DNA of 64,000 nt, from NCBI RefSeq assembly GCF_003335505.1, contig NZ_QPEX01000045.1, forward strand, positions 434,001 through 498,000, read 5' to 3'. The position numbers were made by a program, and so were the translations under genes. Source of the DNA: Bremerella cremea. Its GTDB lineage: Bacteria; Planctomycetota; Planctomycetia; Pirellulales; Pirellulaceae. Of the stretch, positions 43,635 through 52,245 are shown piece after piece. Position 1 is the stretch's first letter; each line of letters opens with the position of its first letter. The notes beneath the pieces are model-generated. The model did not search any database. It had not been told where the DNA came from and saw only the letters and a list, made by a program, of their open reading frames with translations.

Positions 43635-46157
43635 TTAAAGGGATGTTGCCAACCAATCGAGGTAGTTTCGCCAATCGTCACGCGTGGCATGCGTCGTCTC
43701 GGAATAGTCGACTCCGTCCGCCAAGCGAGACAAAACAATTTTGGCCTGTTCCACGGTTCCCCGGGCTTCAGCCGTTTGATTCATATAGCGATAACACTGG
43801 GCGATTTGAACAAACGCTTCCAGCGAAACGGCTTCGGTTTGATAACGATTGGAAGCGGTCGAGTAGGCATCGATCGCATCTTTAAACCGCTGCAACTCGA
43901 ACATCGCGGCACCTTGAGCGAAATAGCAGTTCCGCAAAATGTTTGCTTCAACGGGGTGAAGCTGCGTTTGCTCTTCCAGTTTATTGGTCAGTTCGTTGAT
44001 CAAGCCCGCGTAGATCTCGACGGCCACTTCCAGGTGATCTTTCACCTCTTTGTCGAACTTAATTCGTTGCGTTTCGATATTAACCAAGCGAAACTTCTTC
44101 TTCGGCAGCATCGACGAACGACGATGACATTCCGCAATCAGATAACGGGCTCCGATCGATCGTGGATCGTCTGGATATCGACGTACGGCCGCATGCAGAT
44201 ATTTGATCGCCCCTTGATAGGATGCACTGCTTTGTTCGAGCAATTGAAACGCATCACGTGGAATGGCTTCCGCAACTTCCAAAGCTCCTTTCACGCGAGC
44301 TTGAGCTTCGAACATTTCACCTTCCAAGTGCAACACCTGACCGAGCGAGAAGAGCGAATCTTGCCATTCACGGCTGCTGGGTTCTAAGTGACCATCGTCG
44401 AGGTTTTGGGCGAGTACTTCCTTGGCTTCGGCCAGCTTACCGAGTTCCATGTAAGCTTCCCCTCCCAGAACCCGAGCTTCGTACACGGAAGGATCTTTGG
44501 GGTAGAATTCCAGGCATTCTTTGAGCGGGCCTAGGGCTTCTTCAGCTTTATCCAAGGCAATCAATGCCCGAGCCGTTGCGACCAAAGCACGCGGTTTATG
44601 ATCGCGTGTTTCATAACGCTGGTACTCGGCCAAAATTTCGACCGCTTTGCTGAAATCTTGCCCCTTTAGATTAGCCGAGGCACTTTTCCATAAGTCGTTG
44701 GTGTATTCCGCGGTAGCAAAGCGATAATTAGCCAAGTCAAGATAGACGCTACCAGCGCGACGAAAATGAAACCGTGACTGAGTCCGCTTTTCCAACGACT
44801 GATCGAAAGGAACTTTAGTGGCCTGGTTTTCGAGGTATTCGCCCCATTGATATTCGACATCCGCTTCAATCTGCAAAGCCTGGTCGTCGGGGAAAATAGG
44901 ACGCAAGACATGGGCAACTTCCACCGCAGGTTCAAAATGCTGCGATGATTTCCAAGCGTCGATCGCCCGTGTGATTCTTTGGCGAAACTCGACTTCGTCA
45001 ATCCAAGGGTTGTCGTAACTACCGTTCAGATTGGCTTCTCGCATGACGCGGCGATAGATTTCAACCGCTTCCTCGTCTTTCCCTTCGGCCCGCAGCAACT
45101 CCGCTTCTTCCAATCCTGCAGCGACACTTTCGTGCGTGCGATAATAGATCTTTCGAGTCCGTGCCGCTTGATCCAATGCTTCCTTTAGTTGATCATTCGC
45201 ACGCAACATCACGGCCAGAAGGTAGGAAGCTTTACGGGTTGCATCAGCAGCCACCAGCTGATTGCTGGCAGCTTTACGGAACAAGCGAATCGCGGCATTG
45301 AGTTCGTCCTGGGCTTTTTCCTTTTTGCCAGCTTTCTTGAACTCTTCGTAGCGCCGTCGACTGATCAAGCCCTGAACAATTACTCCGTCGACATAGTATT
45401 GCGAGGCCGGCGAGATCTTTTCGAGCGTCTGCAAGGACTCATCGAAATGCCCTAGCTCGTACTGAATTCTTGCCAGACGCAATTGCGCCTCGGATTGTTG
45501 ATCGGTTGTCAGATTGGAATGCGCACGAAACAAATCGCTCCACTTCATGGAAGCTTGCATGTGCTCGTTCGTTCTGGGCGTTAGCTCTAAATACGATTCC
45601 GCTAAAGCATCTTCGATTTCCAACTGACGAACAGGGTAATCGTTGTAGATGGCTTCCAAGGTTTTGATCGCCTGATCGTATTGCCGGGCATGAAACTGGG
45701 CGATGCCAAGCAAGTACTCTCCACGTATTTCATAACCAGGCGGAAAGCCACGTTCTTTCGCGGTCTCTAAGTGCTGAGCAGCAAGACGATAGACGGTTTC
45801 GCGGTCTCGGGGATTGAGATAATCTTGCGCTTCGTCCGAGAGAATCGCCCCTAACAGAAACGACGCGGTGCCTTGATAGGGGGCTTCAACGGCTAGGTCG
45901 TCGACAAACTCGCGTGCGATCTCTCGCGCTACGTTATCTTCGTCATTTTCGTAGGCCACAATCGCGACAGCCAGTTTCTTTTCCGTCGATGCACTGTCGG
46001 AAAGAAAAACCCACCAAGCTCCTGTGGCCAATCCGACGACGATCACCATGGCCGATCCCAAGAGGAACCACTTGCCCATAACGCCCCTCAGACCACCGCG
46101 AGACGTTGCGTCTGGCGGAGTTTCTGCGAACTCGTTTTGGGCCGATTCAGTACTCAT
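43635..46157 (-). CDS. Membrane-anchored TPR protein at head of flagellar cluster
   Basis: 840 residues. One N-terminal membrane helix (about 29-52, WFLLGSAMVIVVGLATGAWWVF) then TPR-like repeats through the rest (for example AAQHLETAKERGFPPGYEIR, IKTLEAIYNDYPVRQ, RLARIQYELGHFDESLQTL, GGEAYMELGKLAEAKEVL). It should face the periplasm or paryphoplasm. Such proteins usually hold multi-protein complexes. It precedes the FlgN-like, kinase and activator genes with short spacing, so it is probably co-transcribed, but no flagellar function is established. Confidence 0.8.
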   Translation of the reverse strand: MSTESAQNEFAETPPDATSRGGLRGVMGKWFLLGSAMVIVVGLATGAWWVFLSDSASTEKKLAVAIVAYENDEDNVAREIAREFVDDLAVEAPYQGTASFLLGAILSDEAQDYLNPRDRETVYRLAAQHLETAKERGFPPGYEIRGEYLLGIAQFHARQYDQAIKTLEAIYNDYPVRQLEIEDALAESYLELTPRTNEHMQASMKWSDLFRAHSNLTTDQQSEAQLRLARIQYELGHFDESLQTLEKISPASQYYVDGVIVQGLISRRRYEEFKKAGKKEKAQDELNAAIRLFRKAASNQLVAADATRKASYLLAVMLRANDQLKEALDQAARTRKIYYRTHESVAAGLEEAELLRAEGKDEEAVEIYRRVMREANLNGSYDNPWIDEVEFRQRITRAIDAWKSSQHFEPAVEVAHVLRPIFPDDQALQIEADVEYQWGEYLENQATKVPFDQSLEKRTQSRFHFRRAGSVYLDLANYRFATAEYTNDLWKSASANLKGQDFSKAVEILAEYQRYETRDHKPRALVATARALIALDKAEEALGPLKECLEFYPKDPSVYEARVLGGEAYMELGKLAEAKEVLAQNLDDGHLEPSSREWQDSLFSLGQVLHLEGEMFEAQARVKGALEVAEAIPRDAFQLLEQSSASYQGAIKYLHAAVRRYPDDPRSIGARYLIAECHRRSSMLPKKKFRLVNIETQRIKFDKEVKDHLEVAVEIYAGLINELTNKLEEQTQLHPVEANILRNCYFAQGAAMFELQRFKDAIDAYSTASNRYQTEAVSLEAFVQIAQCYRYMNQTAEARGTVEQAKIVLSRLADGVDYSETTHATRDDWRNYLDWLATSL

Positions 46158-46464
46158 GGAAAAAAGTTCTCAAGTCCTCAGGCCCCTCAAGTCGATAACG
46201 ACTAAGGGCCGGTCTAAACACTGTTTCATGCAGGTCAGCGTTTTAAAAAACTGCGGAATCTGTCCGAGCAATCGCTCGGCGCAAGGATTCGCGGGGGAAT
46301 ATGTAGCGAAAACCAGGGATAGGCGTCAATACGTATCCCTAACGCAAGCCTAGCGTACAAGGTGATAGCACTGCCGGCAGATAGGCCGAAAGAGAGAGAT
46401 TCAACAAAAAACCCTCGATAAAATCGAGGGTTAACGCTTCAGCAAGAAGTTAAATCGCTGCCGA
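46158..46464. other. Intergenic region upstream of TPR gene
   Basis: 307 bases between the hydrolase-like gene's stop and the start of the TPR gene, both on the minus strand. It should contain the promoter of the TPR-flgN-kinase-regulator unit. I find no sigma-54 motif and no clear -35/-10. The terminator of the upstream hydrolase-like gene lies at its far end. Confidence 0.4.
46405..46432 (-). terminator. Rho-independent terminator of hydrolase-like gene
   Basis: Ten-base perfect stem (AACCCTCGAT, 46410-46419, with ATCGAGGGTT, 46423-46432) around a 3-base loop, followed on the minus strand by a T run (46405-46410). It lies 32 bases past the stop codon of the hydrolase-like gene. Confidence 0.93.
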
Positions 46465-47205
46465 TTATTTCAATACCTGCCCCATGACCCACCCGTTCAG
46501 ATCTTCCAGCATATCGGTCATGATCCCATCGCCGCACAGGTACTCGCGGACATCCATTCGCAAACCGGCGCTGTAACCCAAGCGAATGTCGTCGCACAAT
46601 TGCGATTCCGTGTAGTACGTGCTTTCGTGGCAATGCATCAACAGAATCGGTAAATTATCACACATGCCTAGGTTGCGCAGCGGGGCATTCCCGGTTGGCA
46701 GCGGACCGTTGATGGAAATGATACCTGCGTATTCGCCAGGATTCTGCAAGGCGAGTCGCAACGCCATCGTGGCCCCATCTTGGTAGCCAGCGAGAAAGAC
46801 GCGGCGATGGTGAATGTTGAACTGCTCAGTCGCCGATTCGATTGCCATTTCTACTCGGCGGGAAGCGGCTTCAATACTCGCTTCATCTTGCGACCAGTAA
46901 TAGGCAGGAAAACCATTGACGCGTCGCGAATGACAATTAACACCACGCGGTCCCACCGCAACAAAGTTCCGCGTACTGGTCAGCGGCATGATACGACGAA
47001 GCTGCGATTCGTTATCCATCGCTCCGTGCAACCAGACAATCAACGGATACGCGTAGCCTGGTTCGTAGTGCTCGGGCGAAAAGAGTTCGAGAGGGCAACT
47101 TTGCGACGAATCTCGACGAATACGAAACTCGTATATCTTGCTCTGCTGGACGCAAAGGTTGGACGAATGGCTTGTCGGCGGTGCAGGCGTGTCTAAGCGT
47201 TTCAT
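46465..47205 (-). CDS. Alpha/beta hydrolase-fold protein lacking catalytic triad
   Basis: The fold matches carboxylesterase/phospholipase proteins: an oxyanion strand PLIVWLHGAMDN near residues 58-69, VGPRG, a nucleophile-elbow region LAGYQDGATMALRLAL, and late strands LPILLMHCHES and a final REYLCGDGI...LNGWV helix. Yet at the nucleophile elbow the Ser of GxSxG is Gln (GYQDG), the expected Asp after the PxLL(V/M)HG strand is absent, and the His of the usual GGHxI is Asp (CGDGI). It therefore looks like a pseudoenzyme, possibly a binding or regulatory protein. Start: ATG 47205; the longer GTG start at 47301 adds an unstructured 32 residues and is less likely. Confidence 0.75.
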   Translation of the reverse strand: MKRLDTPAPPTSHSSNLCVQQSKIYEFRIRRDSSQSCPLELFSPEHYEPGYAYPLIVWLHGAMDNESQLRRIMPLTSTRNFVAVGPRGVNCHSRRVNGFPAYYWSQDEASIEAASRRVEMAIESATEQFNIHHRRVFLAGYQDGATMALRLALQNPGEYAGIISINGPLPTGNAPLRNLGMCDNLPILLMHCHESTYYTESQLCDDIRLGYSAGLRMDVREYLCGDGIMTDMLEDLNGWVMGQVLK

Positions 47206-47548
47206 GAACACGTTTTGAAGACTCTCGGTGTTGGATGTTCGGAGAGCGAAGACCAAAATGTGGCTTGGTTCGCCATTTGGGTCAAGATCAGCCTGGACCA
47301 CTTTTTTATGGCCGATCTAGTTCGCTCATGTTTCGTGCCAACGACGAGAAATCGTTTTCCGGCGTCCTGCGCGACATCCTTGTCGCTCCGTTGGAACAAG
47401 CATTGAAACACGAATGAAGAAGGGAAACAATCTTGCTAGCGAGCACCAATTTCAGAGTTTTTTTTCTCGGCTTCCGCGACGTATTTCCCTCTTGACGCCG
47501 CGGAATATTGGCGTACCTGACGAGAGCTTCCCATGAAAGAGGCTTCGC
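47206..47548. other. Intergenic region upstream of hydrolase-like gene
   Basis: 343 bases between the mdh stop and the hydrolase-like gene, both minus strand. It holds a run of nine T on the plus strand near 47457-47465 and an inverted repeat (TTCCGCG / CGCGGAA, about 47472-47506), but neither forms a terminator in the minus direction. No gene or clear promoter is seen. Confidence 0.4.
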
Positions 47549-48496
47549 TTAGGAAGCCAACAGCTTGTCCATGGCTTCGACCAGGCCTTTGACCGCGTCG
47601 ACGCTCTTTTGGAAATCTGCTTTTTCCTGATCGGTCAGTTCCAATTCGACCACCTTCTCGACACCGTTAGAACCGAGGATCACGGGGACACCGACGTAGT
47701 AACCACCCACGCCGTATTCTTTGTCGCAATAGGCGGCACACGGAACCAAACGCTTCTTATCACGGACAATCGCTTCGACCATTTGGGCAGTCGCGGCAGC
47801 CGGTGCATAGTAAGCGCTGCCGGTCTTCAACAAGCCGACGATTTCAGCACCACCCTTACGAGCACGGTCGACGATTTCTTCCAAGCGAGATTCAGCCATC
47901 AGGCGTGTGACGGGAATACCACCAACCGAAGTACAAGAAGGCATGGGAACCATCGTATCGCCATGGCCACCCATGAGCATTGCCGAAACGTCTTCGACAC
48001 TAACTCCCAGTTCCATGGCAATGAACGTACGATAGCGAGCCGTATCCAACACACCCGCTTGCCCCATCACACGATTCGCGGGGAAACCGCTCACCTTTTG
48101 AGCTTGTTGCACCATGGCATCCAGCGGGTTGCTCACGACAATGATCGAGGCATTCGGGCTGGTGGCTTTGATTTGCTCGGTGACGGCGGTCACGATTTTA
48201 GCGTTGGTAGCCAACAAGTCGTCGCGGCTCATCCCTGGCTTACGAGGAATACCAGCGGTGATCACAACCACATCGCTGTCTTTCGTATCGGCGTAATCGT
48301 TTGTGCCAATCACATTGCTATCGAAACCGACGATCGGCGAAGCCTGCATCAGGTCGAGCGCCTTGCCTTTGGGCATGTCTTCCGTTTGCGGAATGTCCAA
48401 CAGCACAATGTCGCCCAGTTCGGCAGCGGCACACCAGTGGGCAGTCGTTGCCCCCACATTTCCAGCACCGACGATTGTGATCTTGGCTCGTTTCAT
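47549..48496 (-). CDS. mdh: Malate dehydrogenase (LDH-like type 3)
   Basis: Converts malate to oxaloacetate with NAD in the citric acid cycle. Rossmann motif IVGAGNVGATTAH at the N-terminus, an Asp for NAD selectivity (LLDIP), active-site loop GIPRKPGMSRDDLL with substrate-binding Arg, VSNPLDAMVQQA, the catalytic pair in GQAGVLDTARYRTF and MLMGGHGDTMVPMPS, and the late VKGLVEAMDKLL helix. Start is ATG 48496 with AGGAG at ten bases; the longer frame from 48550 adds 18 unmatched residues. The size of 315 residues fits. It appears monocistronic, about 185 bases downstream of the next gene. Confidence 0.94.
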   Translation of the reverse strand: MKRAKITIVGAGNVGATTAHWCAAAELGDIVLLDIPQTEDMPKGKALDLMQASPIVGFDSNVIGTNDYADTKDSDVVVITAGIPRKPGMSRDDLLATNAKIVTAVTEQIKATSPNASIIVVSNPLDAMVQQAQKVSGFPANRVMGQAGVLDTARYRTFIAMELGVSVEDVSAMLMGGHGDTMVPMPSCTSVGGIPVTRLMAESRLEEIVDRARKGGAEIVGLLKTGSAYYAPAAATAQMVEAIVRDKKRLVPCAAYCDKEYGVGGYYVGVPVILGSNGVEKVVELELTDQEKADFQKSVDAVKGLVEAMDKLLAS

Positions 48497-48681
48497 GGGA
48501 AGGTTCTCCTGGTTGACCCAGCGGGGCTGGGGAAGCATGGTTGAAGACATGTCCGCAAGACGATCGGTCTACGCCAATTAAAATACGCGTTCCGATTCTG
48601 CTGCTGAATATGGGCGCACTGTGCGCGATTATCAAGAGGGCTTGACGCAGCCGACGCCGACTTCCAAGTCGATAGGCCGAT

Positions 48682-50160
48682 TTAACGGCGACGCGGATGC
48701 TTTTTCCATGAGAATATCATCCCCATGGTCCCCCCAAGTGCAATCACCCCGCCCAGAATCAGCACGATCACTAAGACAAACTGATTGACCTCTGGCTCAC
48801 CAACTTGGCTCTGCTCCTTCAGCGATTCTGCGATCAACAAAGGGCTGATTTGCCGCCGAGTATGTTCCTGCCCAGACATAAACGGACTCCGATAAGCCCA
48901 CAGCTTGAAGAACGCTCCGGTCGCGGCAACGGGAAGATGAAGTTGGTCTCCCTCTTGAATGCCCTCTGGCAATTCAGACACACAAACTAACACGGGATAC
49001 TCATGCGCAAATTCCTTGCGAGACGCCTCGTCCCCTGGCCGCTGCGAGACAATTGGCGCCGGAATCGGCACGAAAATGGACACTTCAAAATAGTGATCGA
49101 TCCCTAGCCTAGCCTGGATATCGGCATCGTCGACTTCAATTCGAGTAATCCGTCGGCAAACTCCGGCCAGATCGATGAACTCGGCCCGATATTTTTCTGG
49201 GGCGACCATCAAGCCGATCCTGGGCAGCGTCAACAAATCGGACACACTCAATTCGACGGTAGGCGTTTGCTGACCGAACGGTAAACGCCCCACCGCAGCC
49301 AGCATTTGATAAAACGGCTCGCGTTCGCGTCCCTCGAATTTAGCCCGGTCTTGAATATACGACAACTCGCCAATATCCATCCCTTGCTTGGCCAAACGAA
49401 CCATCGCCGGTGTCACGCCTAGCAGGGCATCAACACGATCAGGATGCCACGATATCTTCGACGTCGCAAAGATATAGCCCGTCTCGTTCGGTTCCGCCTG
49501 AAAGGTTTTGAGAAAAACGCCCGGACAACTAAAAGGCTGGCCACGAATTGCGTCGACTTGCTCGAAGTTCGCCTCCCAAGCAGCCGGAAGCTTTTCGACA
49601 ACGATCGTTCCCGGCACCGTCCCGTTGTCCTGATCGAGCCGCACGTCGACCTCGTAATAAAACGGTATACCAACGGTCGAAACGGCCTCTTCCGGCACCA
49701 TCTGCCTGCGGATTGCCTCGACCGTTCCGGTCAACAAATAGATCTCCAGGCGATGCTCGGCGGGATGCGTGGCCAGCTCGTTCCAAGGTACGCTCAACTT
49801 CAACCAATGCGTAATCCGATGAGGCTGAAGACGGCGAATTCGTGTGAGCCCGCGGACAACCGCTTCTTGCTCCGAATTTCCTAACCTTTCGCCATCGACG
49901 AACATCGCCAAATAACTGTTCCCGAAATCGATTAGCCCAAAAAATTCGCGGGCCGTCATCTTGTCAAAATCAGGACGCGATGCTTCCTCAGCGCCAGGCT
50001 TGGCTTGCTGCTGCTCGTCCGGTGTCGCTGGCTGATGGTCGCTCGGCTTGGCGGTTTCTTCTTGAGCGGAAAGATAAGCCGGGCAAGCGGACAAGATCCA
50101 CAAAATGCTCAACCCAAGCAAAGGAGTGAAGCGGGGAAAGTTATTCCGGTGATTTATCAT
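48682..50160 (-). CDS. Exported single-TM protein, tandem paralogue 2
   Basis: 492 residues from ATG 50160. Signal peptide (about 8-30, PRFTPLLGLSILWIL...AYLSAQ), then polar extracytoplasmic domain, then one C-terminal membrane helix (about 457-480, FVLVIVLILGGVIALGGTMGM) and a short basic tail. Family not recognised. Its C-terminal module resembles the upstream gene's: YPVLVCVSELPEGIQEGDQ, AAATGAFFKLWAYRS, SPLLIAESLKEQ match FPMVIYCLDLPEGFPVADQ, RAIYFKKWVHPA and SPLLMAKTFRW. The start overlaps the upstream gene's end by 20 bases, so the two are coupled. Function unknown. Confidence 0.7.
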   Translation of the reverse strand: MINHRNNFPRFTPLLGLSILWILSACPAYLSAQEETAKPSDHQPATPDEQQQAKPGAEEASRPDFDKMTAREFFGLIDFGNSYLAMFVDGERLGNSEQEAVVRGLTRIRRLQPHRITHWLKLSVPWNELATHPAEHRLEIYLLTGTVEAIRRQMVPEEAVSTVGIPFYYEVDVRLDQDNGTVPGTIVVEKLPAAWEANFEQVDAIRGQPFSCPGVFLKTFQAEPNETGYIFATSKISWHPDRVDALLGVTPAMVRLAKQGMDIGELSYIQDRAKFEGREREPFYQMLAAVGRLPFGQQTPTVELSVSDLLTLPRIGLMVAPEKYRAEFIDLAGVCRRITRIEVDDADIQARLGIDHYFEVSIFVPIPAPIVSQRPGDEASRKEFAHEYPVLVCVSELPEGIQEGDQLHLPVAATGAFFKLWAYRSPFMSGQEHTRRQISPLLIAESLKEQSQVGEPEVNQFVLVIVLILGGVIALGGTMGMIFSWKKHPRRR

Positions 50161-51265
50161 CTGGCTGCTGGTGAGAAGAGGCTTGTTGAAGCTCGGCAGC
50201 CAGGGCGCCAAGTCGATCGCGTACAGAAATGCCAACATCCAGTTCCTCGGAGTGCTCTTCAAATTGCTTACGGTTCTTTTGGCGAATTCGCTTTTCGACT
50301 TCAGAATCTTGATTGCGACTGTTCCACCACACAAACCCCACCACAACACTTGCCACGACGAATGTCAAAGCAACTCCCACGATGATTTCAGTTGATGAGA
50401 TATTTTGAGCAACCTCGATAGGAGTCGTCCAACGAAATGTTTTTGCCATCAACAAGGGTGACGTGGTGGCACCTCCCTTCGCTGGATGAACCCACTTTTT
50501 GAAATAAATCGCCCTGAGCGTTACACGTTGGGCCATTTGATCTGCCACCGGGAACCCTTCCGGTAAGTCAAGGCAGTAAATGACCATCGGAAAATTATCG
50601 CTCCCACCGAATAACCACAACTGCCACATATCGCTGGCCTGGTCATCCAGTTTGTTGGGCGAGACTTTTACACACCGGCGGATCGTCCCCGAGACCGTTA
50701 CCAAGCGGCCGCGATAGAGTTCGGATTGCTGAAAAAGCTGACCGAATTGAACACGTGGTGCTTTCTCGGACTCAAGCTGGGTGATCGTTGTCGCCTGCAA
50801 ACGATCACGAATCTGCCGCCAAGCGGGAAAGCCACTCGCGCGAAATGCACTGTTATCTTCCACCGCCGCAAGTGCTTCGGGACTTGCCCAGAGGTCGGTG
50901 GCATCGGCTTCGCCGGCTGGCTGCTTCCCCTTTGCCCCTAAGGTGTAGGGAGTCACCGGACGTTCGCGAGGCTTTGCCAGACGAAACTCTCCTTCGATGC
51001 CATTGTCAGCGGCGACTGCTTTTCGCTCAACACGAATATCTTGCTGCGTGAGCTTCGGATTCGCTTGCCCCTCAACCTCTTGCGATCCACTCTCTGGAGG
51101 TACAATCCAATGCCATGTCTTGGGATCAGACGCGCGAAAAATCAAGACGAACACCAACCCCAACGAGCCGACGAGCATCAGCAGGCGCATTTGTTCTTTC
51201 CGCGAAAAGTAATCTCGCGGGGGGGGGCGTCGAGAACGAGGTGATTCCGATGGGGTAGGTGACAT
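50141..51265 (-). CDS. Membrane protein, tandem paralogue 1
   Basis: 374 residues from ATG 51265. An N-terminal signal-anchor (about 29-45, LLMLVGSLGLVFVLIF) and a C-terminal membrane helix (about 290-312, IIVGVALTFVVASVVVGFVWW), with an extracytoplasmic domain between, containing a SGTIRRCVKV strand like an OB fold and then the module shared with the next gene (LPEGFPVADQ, YFKKWVHP, TSPLLMAKT). After the helix is a coiled cytoplasmic tail (VEKRIRQKNRKQFEEH). The gene is 20 bases overlapped by its paralogue. A TATAAT box lies close upstream (51276-51281 on the minus strand), which would give a very short leader. Function unknown. Confidence 0.65.
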   Translation of the reverse strand: MSPTPSESPRSRRPPPRDYFSRKEQMRLLMLVGSLGLVFVLIFRASDPKTWHWIVPPESGSQEVEGQANPKLTQQDIRVERKAVAADNGIEGEFRLAKPRERPVTPYTLGAKGKQPAGEADATDLWASPEALAAVEDNSAFRASGFPAWRQIRDRLQATTITQLESEKAPRVQFGQLFQQSELYRGRLVTVSGTIRRCVKVSPNKLDDQASDMWQLWLFGGSDNFPMVIYCLDLPEGFPVADQMAQRVTLRAIYFKKWVHPAKGGATTSPLLMAKTFRWTTPIEVAQNISSTEIIVGVALTFVVASVVVGFVWWNSRNQDSEVEKRIRQKNRKQFEEHSEELDVGISVRDRLGALAAELQQASSHQQPDDKSPE

Positions 51266-51659
51266 GGCAACAACTATTATAGGCAACCGGCCGAGCAGTC
51301 CACGCGAACCAGAAGGGAAACCCAAGCAAGATGCCGATCCCCTCCCCTAGCCTGGCAGTGTGTCAAATTTCGGCTGCGGCAGTTGAGAGGGCACAGACGA
51401 CATTCTATGTGCCTTAAATCTATTCTCTACCAAGAGATACATCAACCGACACACCTTCCAAGTGAACCACAAGCCAGGGCTGGACGAATCCGCTCAGCTC
51501 TATGGTATTATGGGTTTTATCTCGAAATTGGCTCCTCTTTCAGGGAATAATCAGGGTTTTCGTCCACGAATGATTACCTAGGAGGAGTTGTCTTGCGAGA
51601 TACAACGGGGCCTCGACCTCGTCTGTTATTTCCTTGTCGATTCTTCCTCGGAGTTTGCG
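51266..51659. other. Intergenic region between divergent membrane and ECF sigma genes
   Basis: About 390 bases. On the minus side is TATAAT (51276-51281) close to the paralogue-1 gene. On the plus side TGGACG (51481-51486) and TATTAT (51506-51511) could form a -35/-10 pair but with a 19-base spacer, so weak. AGGAGGAG at 51580-51587 is a strong ribosome site that fits a TTG at 51593 (a 34-codon frame ending 51697) better than the ECF frame. Confidence 0.35.
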
Positions 51660-52160
51660 TTGGCTCTTTCCGACGAGCAGTTTCACCGATTGGTTGACCA
51701 CCACGGACCGACGCTCTACCGCGTCGCGTTTCGTATGATGGGCAATCGCCACGATGCCGAAGACGTCGTCCAAGACGCCTTTCGATCGGTATGGGACAGC
51801 CGCGATCGATTCGACGCAGAAAAGGGAGAACGGGCTTGGCTGATTGCCATTCTGCGCCGTCGCATTGTTGATCGTTGGCGCAGAAAAAAGCAGCCCATGC
51901 CCCTTTCCGATCACGATGAAATTACGCCCGAGTTGGAAGCCCCTGCCGAACCAGACCAAAGCCTCAGCGATGAAATGCAATCCGCCTTGGCTAGTCTCTC
52001 CAAGGATCTACGGGAAGCAATTTTGTTGGTGGTCGTCGGGGAACTGACGCACCAGGAAGCTGCGGATCTCCTGAAAGTGCCCTTAGGGACCATCCTCTCT
52101 CGCGTAAGCCGAGCCAGGAAGAAACTCCATCACGAGCTTTCCACGAAGTCGTCTTCCTAA
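51660..52160 (+). CDS. ECF-family RNA polymerase sigma factor
   Basis: Region 2 (about residues 8-65) is recognisable: LVDHHGPTLYRVAFRMMGN, AEDVVQDAFRSVWD, then WLIAILRRRIVDRWRRKK. Region 4 (about 110-160) has LREAILLVVVGELTHQEAADLL and PLGTILSRVSRARKKL, the helix-turn-helix that reads the -35 box. Start: TTG 51660 with GGAG at six bases gives 166 residues; TTG 51588 (190 residues) is directly against AGGAGGAG with too short a spacer. The next gene (86 bases downstream) encodes a membrane protein that may control it, although it lacks a recognisable anti-sigma domain. Confidence 0.88.
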   Translation: MALSDEQFHRLVDHHGPTLYRVAFRMMGNRHDAEDVVQDAFRSVWDSRDRFDAEKGERAWLIAILRRRIVDRWRRKKQPMPLSDHDEITPELEAPAEPDQSLSDEMQSALASLSKDLREAILLVVVGELTHQEAADLLKVPLGTILSRVSRARKKLHHELSTKSSS

Positions 52161-52245
52161 ACGGGAATTCAGACAGCAAGGCATCGTCATAGATAGTGAC
52201 CCTCGAAATAGCCTCAACCTATAAGTACTGAAAACAAGCGTTAAC

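Noticed and set aside
47609..48544. 311-residue open frame antisense to mdh
   Set aside because: Mirror of mdh codons, rich in His, Arg and Asn, no domain; mdh motifs are unambiguous.
48614..48626. GCGCAC-T-GTGCGC palindrome upstream of mdh
   Set aside because: Short; could be an operator but nothing supports a regulator.
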